A stretch of DNA of 57,898 nucleotides from an uncultured Spartobacteria bacterium (GTDB taxonomy: Bacteria; Verrucomicrobiota; Verrucomicrobiia; Chthoniobacterales; Chthoniobacteraceae). Below are positions 40,471-49,566 of this stretch, piece by piece; position 1 is the stretch's first letter; every line of letters starts with the position of its first letter. The notes beneath the pieces are model-generated. The model did not search any database, was not told the origin of the DNA, and worked only from the letters and a program-made list of their open reading frames with translations. The position numbers were made by a program, and so were the translations under genes. The DNA lies in the NCBI GenBank assembly GCA_903919125.1, contig CAIXGS010000082.1, forward strand, positions 1 through 57,898. Direction: 5' to 3'.

Positions 40471-41571
40471 CTATGGCGTGTGTCGTAAAGAATCCCCGAC
40501 GGCAAGACCACCGGAGACGTAATCAGAAATTGCAAAATAGTCTGGGTCGGCGTAAAAGCCGCCTTCTACAATGAACATCGAGTATCTTTTGAAGATACTG
40601 TCGGCTGCTGTTTTTGTATCTGCGAAACTTTTTGTCGAAGTAAAATTGATCTGCTCAGAAACTGAGGCGGCTTCGGCGAAGGTTCTCGCGAAAGAAAATA
40701 GAAGTTTGGACAGTTCTGTCGTGAAGGCGGTTTCAGTTATTGACTTTGCTGGGGACAGTCTTAATGTGTCCCCCGCCGCAGGAGTCGGTGCAAAATATCC
40801 GTCGACCCAATAACCGTCTGCGACGTAAGGACCACTTTCGATAATCGTTCGATTGATATTAGAAGATCGTGTTAGTGATTCACTTTGAGTCGTCGAGTCT
40901 GCGAAGGGTTTGCTGATGGACTTGCCAAAAAATTCAGGACTGATCGACGCTGTTTCAGTCGCCGATTTAGTAACGACCCGCGCAAGAACTTCAGTCAGAG
41001 ACGCGTTATCAAACTGCGGCTTGCTTGTTTTTCTGAATGAAGCGTCTGAAGTTGTTGAAGTCTCGGCAAGCGTTCTTGCATAAGTCCATACCGCCGAAAG
41101 CGAATCAACCGTTTGGGCAAGGTCTGCAAAAGACGAAATCCACTTTAGGCATGGAAGGTCAACAACCGTTCCCGAGTCAATAAGTGCTTTAGAGGGTGCG
41201 AATGACTTGAATTCGGACGTTGTTACTGAGTCTGCTAGACCTTTTCCCGCCTGAAGCGAGAGGACGTCTAATGTTGCGGATAAATCGGCGAATGCTTTAC
41301 CCGGTGTGAGGGAGGCCGTGTCGATGAACGCGCCGATGGATTCAACCAGCGCTTTTGCCACGCTGAATTTTGGCAGACCCATCTCAGACGCCGCAATCCC
41401 ATCAGCCAAATGGCGTAAAAACGATGAGATCAGAGTGACAGAATCTGAAAGCCCCACAGCGTCCTGGCAGAGAAGATAAGCCCCACGATCTGCAACGCGG
41501 GCCATCAAACGCAAAGCGGTGGCGTAAGCGCTGAGTTTTAAGGGTGCTACACCAGAAACCCGGATCTGCAT
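40471..41571 (-). CDS. Short-repeat structural protein
   Basis: The protein has 366 residues built of degenerate repeats of about 20 residues with the pattern F-x-K-x-x-A-D-S-x-T-x-S-(D/E)-S (for example KPFADSTTQSESLTR, KSFADTKTAADSIFK). Two related Y-rich blocks, WVDGYFAPTPAAGDTLR near 265 and FAISDYVSGGLAVGDSLR at the end, are duplicated. Such repeats occur in phage fibres and may be surface exposed. It shares one base with the preceding gene. Confidence 0.65.
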   Translation of the reverse strand: MQIRVSGVAPLKLSAYATALRLMARVADRGAYLLCQDAVGLSDSVTLISSFLRHLADGIAASEMGLPKFSVAKALVESIGAFIDTASLTPGKAFADLSATLDVLSLQAGKGLADSVTTSEFKSFAPSKALIDSGTVVDLPCLKWISSFADLAQTVDSLSAVWTYARTLAETSTTSDASFRKTSKPQFDNASLTEVLARVVTKSATETASISPEFFGKSISKPFADSTTQSESLTRSSNINRTIIESGPYVADGYWVDGYFAPTPAAGDTLRLSPAKSITETAFTTELSKLLFSFARTFAEAASVSEQINFTSTKSFADTKTAADSIFKRYSMFIVEGGFYADPDYFAISDYVSGGLAVGDSLRHTP

Positions 41572-41951
41572 TAAAACTGCTCCCTCACGCTAAATTTTAA
41601 CCTGTCGAATGCCGTCTGGATTTGCCCGTTGGTGAAAGTGATTTCCACCTCGCCTTCGTAAGTTCCAGCGGTATCAAGGGAAGCTGACCCCCAAGTAAAT
41701 TGGACCTGTCCACCACGTCCATCTGCTAAGTTGTAGGGCGATTGAATGTTAATGTTCCCCGAACCGTCGTTGTAGCCCGCCATTAAAATGCCAATTAGAG
41801 TTTCTTTAATGGTCGTTGCGCCGGAGGCCCGAAACTTCATGACCACAGTGGACCCACGAAGATCGAGCGGACCAGACCCATCATCCTTTGATATTTGGAC
41901 GATAACGCTTGGGAGGTTGTCGCCTTGAACCAGCTTGATTCGTTCAGCCAT
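41571..41951 (-). CDS. BppU-like tail/baseplate accessory protein
   Basis: The protein has 126 residues. GDNLPSVIVQISKDDGSGPLDLRGSTVVMKFR and the final TYEGEVEITFTNGQIQT are typical of the small BppU-N-like beta domain found in many phages. Located just after the adaptor genes, it is probably a collar or fibre-anchoring component. Confidence 0.65.
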   Translation of the reverse strand: MAERIKLVQGDNLPSVIVQISKDDGSGPLDLRGSTVVMKFRASGATTIKETLIGILMAGYNDGSGNINIQSPYNLADGRGGQVQFTWGSASLDTAGTYEGEVEITFTNGQIQTAFDRLKFSVREQF

Positions 41952-41954
41952 GGG

Positions 41955-42617
41955 TTAGCCGCCTGCCCTGCCATGACCACCCGCTGCGATGTTGACTTTA
42001 TTAGGACTGGCTGCGAGCGTGGTTTGTGCGCCCATATTCAATGCATCTTGGAAAAGCTTGTAATGCATACCGGCGCGGTCTGCATTACCGGCGTACTCAG
42101 AGTCCTTGCTGAACGCTCTGTAGCAAACGTAATCCACCATGGCCCCTGCATAGGCATTCTCAAACACGTTCAGCGCACTGGAAGCGCTGAGTTCCGTCGG
42201 TGATTGCTGATAGATAATCTCAATCTGTGAAGAACCATTTGAGGGTGGGTAGACCCAGAAATTTGATGGATAACGCTCGTCCAGCATGAAGTGAAGAATC
42301 GATGAGGTCTGTGTCATTTGATGCCAGCTAGGGTTTTGCTGGTCGAGAAAACCACGTTGTGTCACGGTGATAGCAGCGCCGCTGATATTTCTTGGAATAT
42401 CCATCAGTCGAACGCCATCAGCTGGAAGTTGCTGTTGCGCGCCTGCTGTCAGACTCAGGCTAGTCGATACTGAGTAAATGTCTGGACGCATAGAAGCAAT
42501 CGATCGGCGACAATCATTAAGCCAATTCAAAAGCTCTGTTGCCGGCCAACGGACGTTCGTGATGTCCTGCACGATCATCGATGATCGATCAATAATGTTT
42601 TGTGCCGTCAGCGCCAT
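41955..42617 (-). CDS. Phage adaptor protein (DUF6682-like)
   Basis: The protein has 220 residues. The start (ALTAQNIIDRSSMIVQDITNVRWPATELLNWLNDCRRSI) matches a helical adaptor family encoded after the capsid gene in N4-capsid podophages. A beta-rich centre is followed by FENAYAGAMVDYVCYRAFSKDSEYAG, also conserved in that family. It probably joins portal and tail. Confidence 0.75.
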   Translation of the reverse strand: MALTAQNIIDRSSMIVQDITNVRWPATELLNWLNDCRRSIASMRPDIYSVSTSLSLTAGAQQQLPADGVRLMDIPRNISGAAITVTQRGFLDQQNPSWHQMTQTSSILHFMLDERYPSNFWVYPPSNGSSQIEIIYQQSPTELSASSALNVFENAYAGAMVDYVCYRAFSKDSEYAGNADRAGMHYKLFQDALNMGAQTTLAASPNKVNIAAGGHGRAGG

Positions 42618-42631
42618 GGGTAGTCTCCCGA

Positions 42632-43261
42632 CTAAAAGTTAGTTTTAACGCGAAGAGGAAGGCGAGTGCCGTCCTTGTCTGCTCGCATGCTGTAGGTTCC
42701 GATCAAGCATTCGAATTGCTGCCGGTGATACGAAGCCATGGCAGGATCTGCCCATGGGCGATTGCTCATTTTCATCAACTGGTAATAGGCGCCATGCTCG
42801 ATGGCATCCCAGTGATAGTCATAGAGAAATTTGGGGATCGACGTCGCTGTTCTGGTCGGGGTCAAAGACATGACCACCTTCAACGTTCCGCCGACATCAG
42901 TCGCAGGAACCAGGGTTATTGCCTCTGGATTTGGCCTGTAATAGCCTTGGGGAGGGCCAGACGTCGTTATGAGAGTCAGCGCATCTGCATCGGCTCGACT
43001 GATGGGGTCAACCTTTTTTCCGTTCCACTCAACCTCAATGATGTCGGTTATCAGGGCGTCATCATTGGGCGATAAGATGACGTTCTGAATACCATTGGAA
43101 ATATTTAGGGTTTGAATGTTTGAGTAGAACTTTGTCCTATCGCAGAACTCAATCGCAGACCACAATATCCCTTGTTGTGCGATGGGATATGGGATGTCGA
43201 GCATCATCGGCCCTACTAGGCTCGATAGGCTGATTGTGTCGTCTGCGTTGGTATAGGCCAT
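42632..43261 (-). CDS. Head-tail connector protein
   Basis: The protein has 209 residues. Helical N-terminus (IPYPIAQQGILWSAIEFCDRT), a beta domain (GYYRPNPEAITLVPA) and a C-terminal helical bundle with WDAIEHGAYYQLMKMSNRPWADPAMASYHRQQFE resemble phage connector proteins preceding the adaptor. The gene order MCP-decoration-connector-adaptor supports this. Confidence 0.7.
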   Translation of the reverse strand: MAYTNADDTISLSSLVGPMMLDIPYPIAQQGILWSAIEFCDRTKFYSNIQTLNISNGIQNVILSPNDDALITDIIEVEWNGKKVDPISRADADALTLITTSGPPQGYYRPNPEAITLVPATDVGGTLKVVMSLTPTRTATSIPKFLYDYHWDAIEHGAYYQLMKMSNRPWADPAMASYHRQQFECLIGTYSMRADKDGTRLPLRVKTNF

Positions 43262-43274
43262 CGGTTACCTTCGG

Positions 43275-43646
43275 TTACCTGACGTCGTGCATTTTCTGAC
43301 CCATCACATCCTGGACGTATTTCCGAAGACGCGTGGCTGACCAGTTTTGATCAACAGTCAACCCAAATTCTCGCTGGCAATAAGCCTGAAGTGAGGCTTT
43401 GTCCATGTTGCTGATATCAACCAAAGTGGGAGTTTCAACTGGCTCTTCTTTGGTTTCTCCAATCATTTCAGATTTCGCATCTTTTGCGTGGCCCACGATT
43501 TCCCATACAGTTGAATGAGCTTCAATCGTGCCTTTAAAGTGGTCTGGAACCTGCTGAACGTCACCATTTCCATACCAAGTGATGGTCAAGTCCTCAAACC
43601 TAAAAGCTTGTGTCGGCTTATTGCCGATATATTTAACTTTGAGCAT
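43275..43646 (-). CDS. Small head protein with HeH/SAP-like C-terminus
   Basis: The protein has 123 residues. The N-terminal beta segment (RFEDLTITWYGNGDVQQVPD) and a linker are followed by a C-terminal helix-extension-helix motif (LQAYCQREFGLTVDQNWSATRLRKYVQDVMG), a fold linked to DNA or protein contacts in phage heads. It follows the decoration gene and a terminator. Confidence 0.6.
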   Translation of the reverse strand: MLKVKYIGNKPTQAFRFEDLTITWYGNGDVQQVPDHFKGTIEAHSTVWEIVGHAKDAKSEMIGETKEEPVETPTLVDISNMDKASLQAYCQREFGLTVDQNWSATRLRKYVQDVMGQKMHDVR

Positions 43647-43660
43647 TTTTTTCTCGCAGT

Positions 43661-43683
43661 AAAAAGGCGGGCCGAGACCCGCC
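43661..43683 (-). terminator. Intrinsic terminator after the decoration gene
   Basis: On the minus strand GGCGGG-TCTCGG-CCCGCC is followed by five T. It overlaps the stretch just after the decoration gene stop. Confidence 0.85.
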
Positions 43684-43691
43684 TCGATGTC

Positions 43692-44114
43692 TTACTTGTT
43701 GCCGAGCAGGATGCCCTTGGCCTGGACAGTGATCGCGCCAGAAGACGCAGAGCTGACCGTGCCAAAAACAACTTGAAGGAACGAGTCCACTTCAGCCCGA
43801 ACAGGTGTAGCCAGGATGATGTGGTAAGGCTGACCTGCGGTTACTGCAGTTCCTGCTGCATAAGCAGAAGCAAAAGCAGTTGCAGACCCCGTAGAACCAT
43901 CGACAGGGGCATAGCCGATGTTGATCGGCGCTGCGGTCCCAAGAGAAGCGTTGTTAATAACGACTTCTCGGATTTCCGTACCAGCCGGAATCACAAAGAA
44001 GTTGGCGGTGTCGCCGGTTGCTGCGGTCAGCGTGATGCTGCCCTGATCGTTGTACACGTAGCCTTTTTCAGTCGTAGGCGAACGCGTCAAAGTTGATGCG
44101 GTATAGATAGCCAT
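43692..44114 (-). CDS. Head decoration/stabilisation protein candidate
   Basis: The protein has 140 residues, alanine-, glycine- and threonine-rich and probably all beta (ANFFVIPAGTEIREVVINNASLG...INIGYAPVDG). Position immediately after the major capsid gene, its size and flanking terminators, which would allow its dosage to be tuned, suggest a capsid decoration protein. Confidence 0.65.
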   Translation of the reverse strand: MAIYTASTLTRSPTTEKGYVYNDQGSITLTAATGDTANFFVIPAGTEIREVVINNASLGTAAPINIGYAPVDGSTGSATAFASAYAAGTAVTAGQPYHIILATPVRAEVDSFLQVVFGTVSSASSGAITVQAKGILLGNK

Positions 44115-44132
44115 GAAATTACCTCAGGATTG

Positions 44133-44156
44133 AAAAGGCCCACCGAAGTGAGCCTT
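44133..44156 (-). terminator. Hairpin terminator between capsid and decoration genes
   Basis: On the minus strand AAGGCTCAC-TTCG-GTGGGCCTT is followed by a short T run. The stem overlaps the intergenic space after the capsid stop. Confidence 0.65.
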
Positions 44157-44163
44157 ATAGGTT

Positions 44164-45462
44164 TTAAAGCTTGACGACGGAGTCGATAGCAAAGATGCCG
44201 TAGTCGGTTGGCTCACTGTTGCCAGAAGCATCAGTGAAGTTGAAGCGAAGCTTCGACATACCAAACATGGCATCACCAGCAACTTCAAGCGCACGATCAA
44301 AGTTGTACTTGCGCTCGTTCCAGCTGAAGTAATAGCCGGAAGAGTTGTTACGGCCATAGCACATCGCCAGACCCTGACCACCGGTCAGAATGGCGCGTTC
44401 TACACCGTAGCCAGCAGCCAACGACCCATTCACTGCCTGGGTCGTTTCAGTTGCGCTGTAACGATTTGCTGCAGTGATGACATTGGTGCTTTCACCCGCC
44501 GCAAAGCGGACGGTGAAGCGTGGCAATTGGCGAACCAAGATGCCATTCCAAAGGCCAGGCTCACCTGAGAACAGTGGGTGCTTAGAACCGTAGCTCTTAC
44601 GCGCCCAAGCGTTCTGCAGGAAGGTACGCCAGGTGTTGCTGGTGCCAGATTCAGTCTTCAGGTGATACCACTGACGTGGGGTCAGCCAGAGAACTGCCTT
44701 TAAAGGCTCGTCATTTGCAGCGGGGTCATCAGCAATTTTTACGTTAGGGATCGGATATTCGAGATCGTCCAACTGTAAAGAAAGGCTGTCGATATGAGCC
44801 AGCGTCATGATGTCAGTGCTGTCGACAGAACCGAGCTGCTGACCACCCTGGATAAGGCTGCCGGCTGAAGCAGTATCAACAACGAGATGACGATTGAAGG
44901 TTGGAGCCTTGATGCTGTTGACAGTGATGTCAGCAAAGTCAGGATCAGCGGCGGTTGGAACAATCCAGTCCCTACCGGTTAATGAACCACGCGCACCGGC
45001 CATGTGGACGATAGCGAGCTGATCATAAAGACGTGGAAAGTAACCTTCCATCTGAGCCATCGCAATGCCGCGAAGGTTGTGAAGGGTACGCTGTGCAGCC
45101 ATCTTGCCGCCGGCATCAACCACCTTGGTCAGCAAATCGATGCGGATGTCCATGCTGGAAGCGGTGAGCTTTTCGCCCTTGCCTTCTGCCAGACGGTCAC
45201 CGACGATTGGCTTACCGTTGATGGTGTCGAAGAGGTCTACAGAGACTGCATCGCCTTGAGTTTTAGAAAGATCGGTCACACGCACGATAGGCATCGTGGA
45301 TGCGGTCTGACCCTTCAGTTTGGCTTCTGCATCGCCCTGGGCAGGTGCATCGCCAGTCAGTGAACGGGTAAAGGCTGGAGCCTGAATGACGCGAGCAAAC
45401 AATGCTGCGCCGTAAATTTTACGCGCTAAGGGTGAACCCGCGCGGATCTGGGTTTGTGCCAT
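44164..45462 (-). CDS. Major capsid protein, N4-gp56 family
   Basis: The protein has 432 residues. LAEGKGEKLTASSMDIRIDLLTKVVDAGGKMAAQRTLHNLR and FPRLYDQLAIVHMAGARG belong to the N4-gp56 type of HK97-fold capsid protein. DxLxLPIPNVKIADDPAAND-like residues and the QWYHLKTESG...WRTFLQNAWARK segment further support it. It forms the icosahedral shell. It is preceded by the scaffold gene and flanked on both sides by terminators. Confidence 0.92.
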   Translation of the reverse strand: MAQTQIRAGSPLARKIYGAALFARVIQAPAFTRSLTGDAPAQGDAEAKLKGQTASTMPIVRVTDLSKTQGDAVSVDLFDTINGKPIVGDRLAEGKGEKLTASSMDIRIDLLTKVVDAGGKMAAQRTLHNLRGIAMAQMEGYFPRLYDQLAIVHMAGARGSLTGRDWIVPTAADPDFADITVNSIKAPTFNRHLVVDTASAGSLIQGGQQLGSVDSTDIMTLAHIDSLSLQLDDLEYPIPNVKIADDPAANDEPLKAVLWLTPRQWYHLKTESGTSNTWRTFLQNAWARKSYGSKHPLFSGEPGLWNGILVRQLPRFTVRFAAGESTNVITAANRYSATETTQAVNGSLAAGYGVERAILTGGQGLAMCYGRNNSSGYYFSWNERKYNFDRALEVAGDAMFGMSKLRFNFTDASGNSEPTDYGIFAIDSVVKL

Positions 45463-45507
45463 TGAAGTTTCCTGCTATGGGAGAAGGGCGTCTCACGACG
45501 CGGCCAT

Positions 45508-45529
45508 AAAAAAACGCCATCTCGGCGTT
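45508..45529 (-). terminator. Intrinsic terminator between scaffold and capsid genes
   Basis: On the minus strand AACGCC-GAGAT-GGCGTT is followed by a T run. GTCTCACGAC occurs on both sides of it (near 45490 and 45550), so the terminator may have been inserted or duplicated as a unit. Confidence 0.9.
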
Positions 45530-45578
45530 TTGGGTTATTGGATTAGGCGTGTCTCACGACATGACCTTTCATCCTTGA

Positions 45579-46601
45579 TCAGAGTCTTCGCAGAATTTCG
45601 ACGGGATCCATCTTGGCAAAATGAGAGGGGTCCATCTTTAAAAAGATGTTTCCAATATCAGCTGCTGTAAGGTTTTCCGCGTTGACTCCACTCGACTCTG
45701 GACTGCTGCCTCCCTTCAAATCCGAGAGAGTGTTGATGGTGAGGTCATCCTCATCGTCTTCAATCTGTGGTTTCGGGGGCGTTTTGGCAGCCGTTTTCCG
45801 GGCAGGTGACTGATACTCAGCCGGCACTTTGACCGGACCAAAGTCTTCCTCCAGACGCTCGACCACTTTCGAAAACCTTTCAGAGATAGGCTTATCAGCC
45901 CATGCTGGAGAGTTTTGTAGTCTCTGGTCGATCTCTACTGCCGCTTTCCATAAGCTTTCATCACCTTCAGCACGGAGATATCGAAGCACCGGATTTGAAT
46001 CGATTTCGGAATTAACCTTTTCGACTTCAACCTGCTGCTTCGCTGATTTCTCCTTCTCCCATTCCGAGTACATCGTCTCGACCTTGCTGCGCTGTGATTC
46101 AATTTCCTGACGGAGCCGTTGGTTCTCCGCTCGGGCCGCCTTATTAATCTTGGCGATCTCAGGAAATTCTTCTTCCAGTGCTTTGACCTCGGGGTCATCA
46201 TGGTCAAGCTCAGGGATAATTGCCTGGCTGGCCTCGCTAGGCTTTTGCTGTTTCAGTGACTCCAGTTGTTGATGGAGTGAGGCGTTTTCGGATTCCGTTT
46301 GGCGCCTTGCATCCCGTTCCCGGCGCAATACCGAGTATGGGATCTGGTGCTTTCCGTCAGCCGAGAGGACGGGTGCCTCCTCTTCTTTTGACTCGGTGGA
46401 CGATTCCGGGTCAGGCTTTTCGTCCGATTCCTCTTCTTCCTCGTTCTTTTCCTCGGGGATCTTCTGATCTCCATTGACGAGCTTCAGAAGCTCCTCTGGA
46501 TCGGACGGGAGGTTGTTGAGGTCAAGAGAGGCGAGATCGATATCACCGATCTCTTCGACACCGTTCAGGACATTTTCATCAGTCACTTGCTTGTCTTCCA
46601 T
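45579..46601 (-). CDS. Scaffolding protein
   Basis: The protein has 340 residues. It is very acidic in the first 75 residues (EEKNEEEEESDEKPDPE) and has long coiled coils (100-210) and a charged C-terminus with KMDPSHFAKMDPVEILRRL. This composition and the position directly before the major capsid gene are those of phage scaffolding proteins, which guide procapsid assembly and then leave the head. Confidence 0.8.
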   Translation of the reverse strand: MEDKQVTDENVLNGVEEIGDIDLASLDLNNLPSDPEELLKLVNGDQKIPEEKNEEEEESDEKPDPESSTESKEEEAPVLSADGKHQIPYSVLRRERDARRQTESENASLHQQLESLKQQKPSEASQAIIPELDHDDPEVKALEEEFPEIAKINKAARAENQRLRQEIESQRSKVETMYSEWEKEKSAKQQVEVEKVNSEIDSNPVLRYLRAEGDESLWKAAVEIDQRLQNSPAWADKPISERFSKVVERLEEDFGPVKVPAEYQSPARKTAAKTPPKPQIEDDEDDLTINTLSDLKGGSSPESSGVNAENLTAADIGNIFLKMDPSHFAKMDPVEILRRL

Positions 46602-46663
46602 TTATCGGATGGATCCGTGTGGGTAAAACCCGTGCCGTCATCACGACGGGAATCGACAGGCAC

Positions 46664-46684
46664 AAAAAAACCCGCATAAGCGGG
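46664..46684 (-). terminator. Intrinsic terminator between tail lysozyme and scaffold genes
   Basis: On the minus strand CCCGC-TTAT-GCGGG is followed by seven T. It separates the terminase-portal-lysozyme block from the capsid block of the late operon. Confidence 0.9.
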
Positions 46685-46726
46685 CCTTTTGGCTAAAAAA
46701 TGTGTTTATCTCGAAGCCTGGATCAC

Positions 46727-47473
46727 TCATGGGTTTGACGCCAGTTTCTGAGTCCTTGATTTGGACTTGTTGTAAAGATCAAGGATTGCCTGCGCCCGGT
46801 TTTGACGTTTATCCAGCTGCGCCACTTTCGAGTTTGGCTTTTCGTAGCTATTCATGAAGCGTTCAGTCGCATCATTAACATCATCAGCACCCCGAATGCT
46901 TTTAATGTAGCGTGGGTTATTGCTGAGATCAGTCTTCAGAAAACCATAATTCGCTTGGTCCGATGTTGGATGTAGCTTGTTAACCTTGGCGTACTTTAGA
47001 AAGTTGGTTCGCCGTGGCTCCCATTCAGAGTCGGTCCATTGCGCCCAGCCATAACCGCCCTTGTTACCGGGTTTGATGTACTTCGACTTTTCTTCCTGAA
47101 GCTTCGTAAACCATTCGGATTCATGCGCCAGGTTGCCCATCACGCCGGCAGCTTCATGAGGTGATAGTTCAAAATCATTCACTAGGTTGTTCATGCCATG
47201 GAGAACGGTCTTGGTTTTGCCGGCAGGCACTGGATCAACAGAGGGTTGAGGATTACTGACTTTAGCGGGCAATGCTAATTCTGGTGACGGCAACGTCAAT
47301 GTACGGCTTTGTGCCGGTTGCACAGGCTGCTCTGGGCTGTAATAAGCTTTGATATCACGAGCAACCTGCGTCAGTACGTTGTCTGCAGGTTCTGGTAGGG
47401 TCACATCATTTGCCTCATTGCTGACGGGCAATGGCAGTTTTGGGGTAACACTTTGTAATCCCTCTGCCATCAC
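46727..47473 (-). CDS. Phage tail lysozyme (virion muralytic enzyme)
   Basis: The protein has 248 residues. A Pro-rich N-terminal 90 residues precede a Phage_lysozyme2-type domain: LSPHEAAGVMGNLAHESEWF with the catalytic glutamate, GGYGWAQWTDSEWEPRRTNFLKYA and QANYGFLKTDL. It probably opens the peptidoglycan locally during DNA entry. The GTG start at 47473 or ATG 47470 are both plausible; they overlap the portal stop. Confidence 0.85.
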   Translation of the reverse strand: MMAEGLQSVTPKLPLPVSNEANDVTLPEPADNVLTQVARDIKAYYSPEQPVQPAQSRTLTLPSPELALPAKVSNPQPSVDPVPAGKTKTVLHGMNNLVNDFELSPHEAAGVMGNLAHESEWFTKLQEEKSKYIKPGNKGGYGWAQWTDSEWEPRRTNFLKYAKVNKLHPTSDQANYGFLKTDLSNNPRYIKSIRGADDVNDATERFMNSYEKPNSKVAQLDKRQNRAQAILDLYNKSKSRTQKLASNP

Positions 47474-49566
47474 ATCATCTCCAGCTCGCTTTCAAGCTCA
47501 AGTTTTCTGGTCTCTACCTTGATCTTGTCGATCTCAGCAAGGGCCATCTCTTTATTAAGTTCGGCATCTTGCTGGGCTTTGGCCATATCGACCTGGGCTT
47601 TCTGTGCATCGAGTTCAACCTGAGCCTGCTTGGCCTGAGCTGCGATCATCGCGGGCTGCTGCTTGAGCTGCTCGATAACCTGGGTTGCTTGCTGCACTTG
47701 CTCTTGGAGTTGGAGCTTTTCCGGATCTTGCTGATCTTGTCCGGCATTTTGAATACCTAGAGCTTTTCGCATTTGATCTGCCAGTTCGTGACGATCTTCG
47801 AGTTCTGTCATTTCGACAAAAGAAGGAGCCATCATGGCCTGAGCTTGCGGCGGCATGGATTGAATAACCTGGCCGAGCATCTGCAGCTGCTGCGCTCTGT
47901 ACGCTGGAGTCGATGGGGTATCTTCAAGAGCGACTTTAACGGTTGATCTGTTGACATCATTCATCAACTCGATCTGACCCGTCTGTGGGTTCTGTGCGGG
48001 CTGATTCAAATAAATGATCCTCTTTCTAGGACCGTCTCCGGCAACAACTTGGACGGGTTTTCCGACCATGTCGTCGCGGATCAGTTCGACCAGTCGTTCT
48101 CCAACTAGACGGCGGCTGTATCGGTAGTTGTCGTTGATCTCGGCGAGCGTCGTCGTTCCTTGCTCGACCAGGCTGTTGATCGCAAAGCCTGACGTCGCGC
48201 TGGTGTCTTTGCCCAGCATGGCCTGATAAACACCAGCTGCTTCCTGGAGAGCTTTCTTTGACTCTTCCATAATCTGAAATTGCTGCTGCCCCAGGTTGAG
48301 TTCGGTTTCAACCTTGAAACCGTTGGCATTCTTCCTCATCGGGTTGAGGGCGACGACCGAGTCAGGGCGTGCGATTTCCTGGATGACATCACTGAAAGAG
48401 TTGATGCGGGTGTCCAGTGAGTCACTGTCAGCGATGATCCTCTTACTTGAGAGAAGGTTCATCAGCTTCCTACGACGAGCATTGACTTCATCCTGCGGGC
48501 TGATCATGCCACGGATCAGACCGTAAGGCGTGTTGGTGAGGTCCTCCTTATAGCCCCAAAAAGGAATATAAGGCATGCGCTTTTTGTCGGTCTTACCGTC
48601 ATAAAGACGATGAGGACCTGCCCAGATGGAGAGGTTCATCCGTGCGTAAATCGCGCTCTCAGGAACCACCATCCCGTTCTCAACAGCGAACTTATGCATC
48701 GGGTTCTTGGGGTCGAACTCGACGACGCGGTCAGGAAGACGAAGGATCTTGCCCTTTACAAAGGTTCTGTACCAGATCTCAAAAAGACAAATACGTTGCC
48801 GGCGAGGGTTGATCCACTCAAAATCGGAGACCGTGAGTCCACGTTCCTGATCAAAAGAATTGGCCAGAGTCGCATTTTCAGTGGCTGCGGTAATCCAGTT
48901 ACCGCCCCAACGGCCTAATGCTGCTGAGAGAACGTCTTTTTTCTTGGGAAAGTGAAGGGCCACGAGGTCCATGTCGAACCAGCGTTTTCTGACGACGTAC
49001 CGTGCATCTGACAGGTCATGCTCTTTCGCAACCCAGTCCCAGAACATCTCGCGACGATGAACGGGGGCCGCTCTATAGGGATAGTGGAAAGGATCTGATT
49101 CCCGCGAGACTTCGACCCAGCCGAGTCCTGACTTGATCTGACAGGCATAAGCATCGGAACACGCACGATCAGCTCTCGTTTCACGCTCTACTTCGAAAAG
49201 CTTTTGGCTCAGGGCTTCAGCAACGTCCTGAAATTCATCGTTGTCGGCGACAACACGCCAATCAGAACGGGTTTTAGCCTCCATGCCAAGAACCATGTCG
49301 ACGGTCGGCTTGATCAGATTGGTGATTAAAGGGGCCATCCCCTTTTCTTCTAAGTCTGCGAGCGTCTCAGGATCAAGCTGATTGCCGTCGTAATAGTCGG
49401 CATGCTTGTCGGCTTCCTGGCGCCAATGCGGTTGATACCTGATTTCCTCAATGATGCGCTGATACTGCATCCAATCGAGGCCACCCTTGGCCTGAGTCAG
49501 CGGCTGCTCATTACCTGAGCGCTCGTAATTGTAGTCCTCGGTGAGTGTATCGAATTCGGTTGACAT
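47470..49566 (-). CDS. Portal protein (P22-like)
   Basis: The protein has 698 residues. The start (YQRIIEEIRYQPHWRQEADKHADYYDGNQL), then MAPLITNLIKPTVDMVLGMEAKTRSDW and MEESKKALQEAAGVYQAMLG, match the P22-type portal family, which forms the dodecameric DNA channel. The C-terminal 120 residues form a Gln/Ala/Lys-rich long helix (barrel or crown-like). The start shares one base with the terminase stop. Confidence 0.92.
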   Translation of the reverse strand: MSTEFDTLTEDYNYERSGNEQPLTQAKGGLDWMQYQRIIEEIRYQPHWRQEADKHADYYDGNQLDPETLADLEEKGMAPLITNLIKPTVDMVLGMEAKTRSDWRVVADNDEFQDVAEALSQKLFEVERETRADRACSDAYACQIKSGLGWVEVSRESDPFHYPYRAAPVHRREMFWDWVAKEHDLSDARYVVRKRWFDMDLVALHFPKKKDVLSAALGRWGGNWITAATENATLANSFDQERGLTVSDFEWINPRRQRICLFEIWYRTFVKGKILRLPDRVVEFDPKNPMHKFAVENGMVVPESAIYARMNLSIWAGPHRLYDGKTDKKRMPYIPFWGYKEDLTNTPYGLIRGMISPQDEVNARRRKLMNLLSSKRIIADSDSLDTRINSFSDVIQEIARPDSVVALNPMRKNANGFKVETELNLGQQQFQIMEESKKALQEAAGVYQAMLGKDTSATSGFAINSLVEQGTTTLAEINDNYRYSRRLVGERLVELIRDDMVGKPVQVVAGDGPRKRIIYLNQPAQNPQTGQIELMNDVNRSTVKVALEDTPSTPAYRAQQLQMLGQVIQSMPPQAQAMMAPSFVEMTELEDRHELADQMRKALGIQNAGQDQQDPEKLQLQEQVQQATQVIEQLKQQPAMIAAQAKQAQVELDAQKAQVDMAKAQQDAELNKEMALAEIDKIKVETRKLELESELEMM

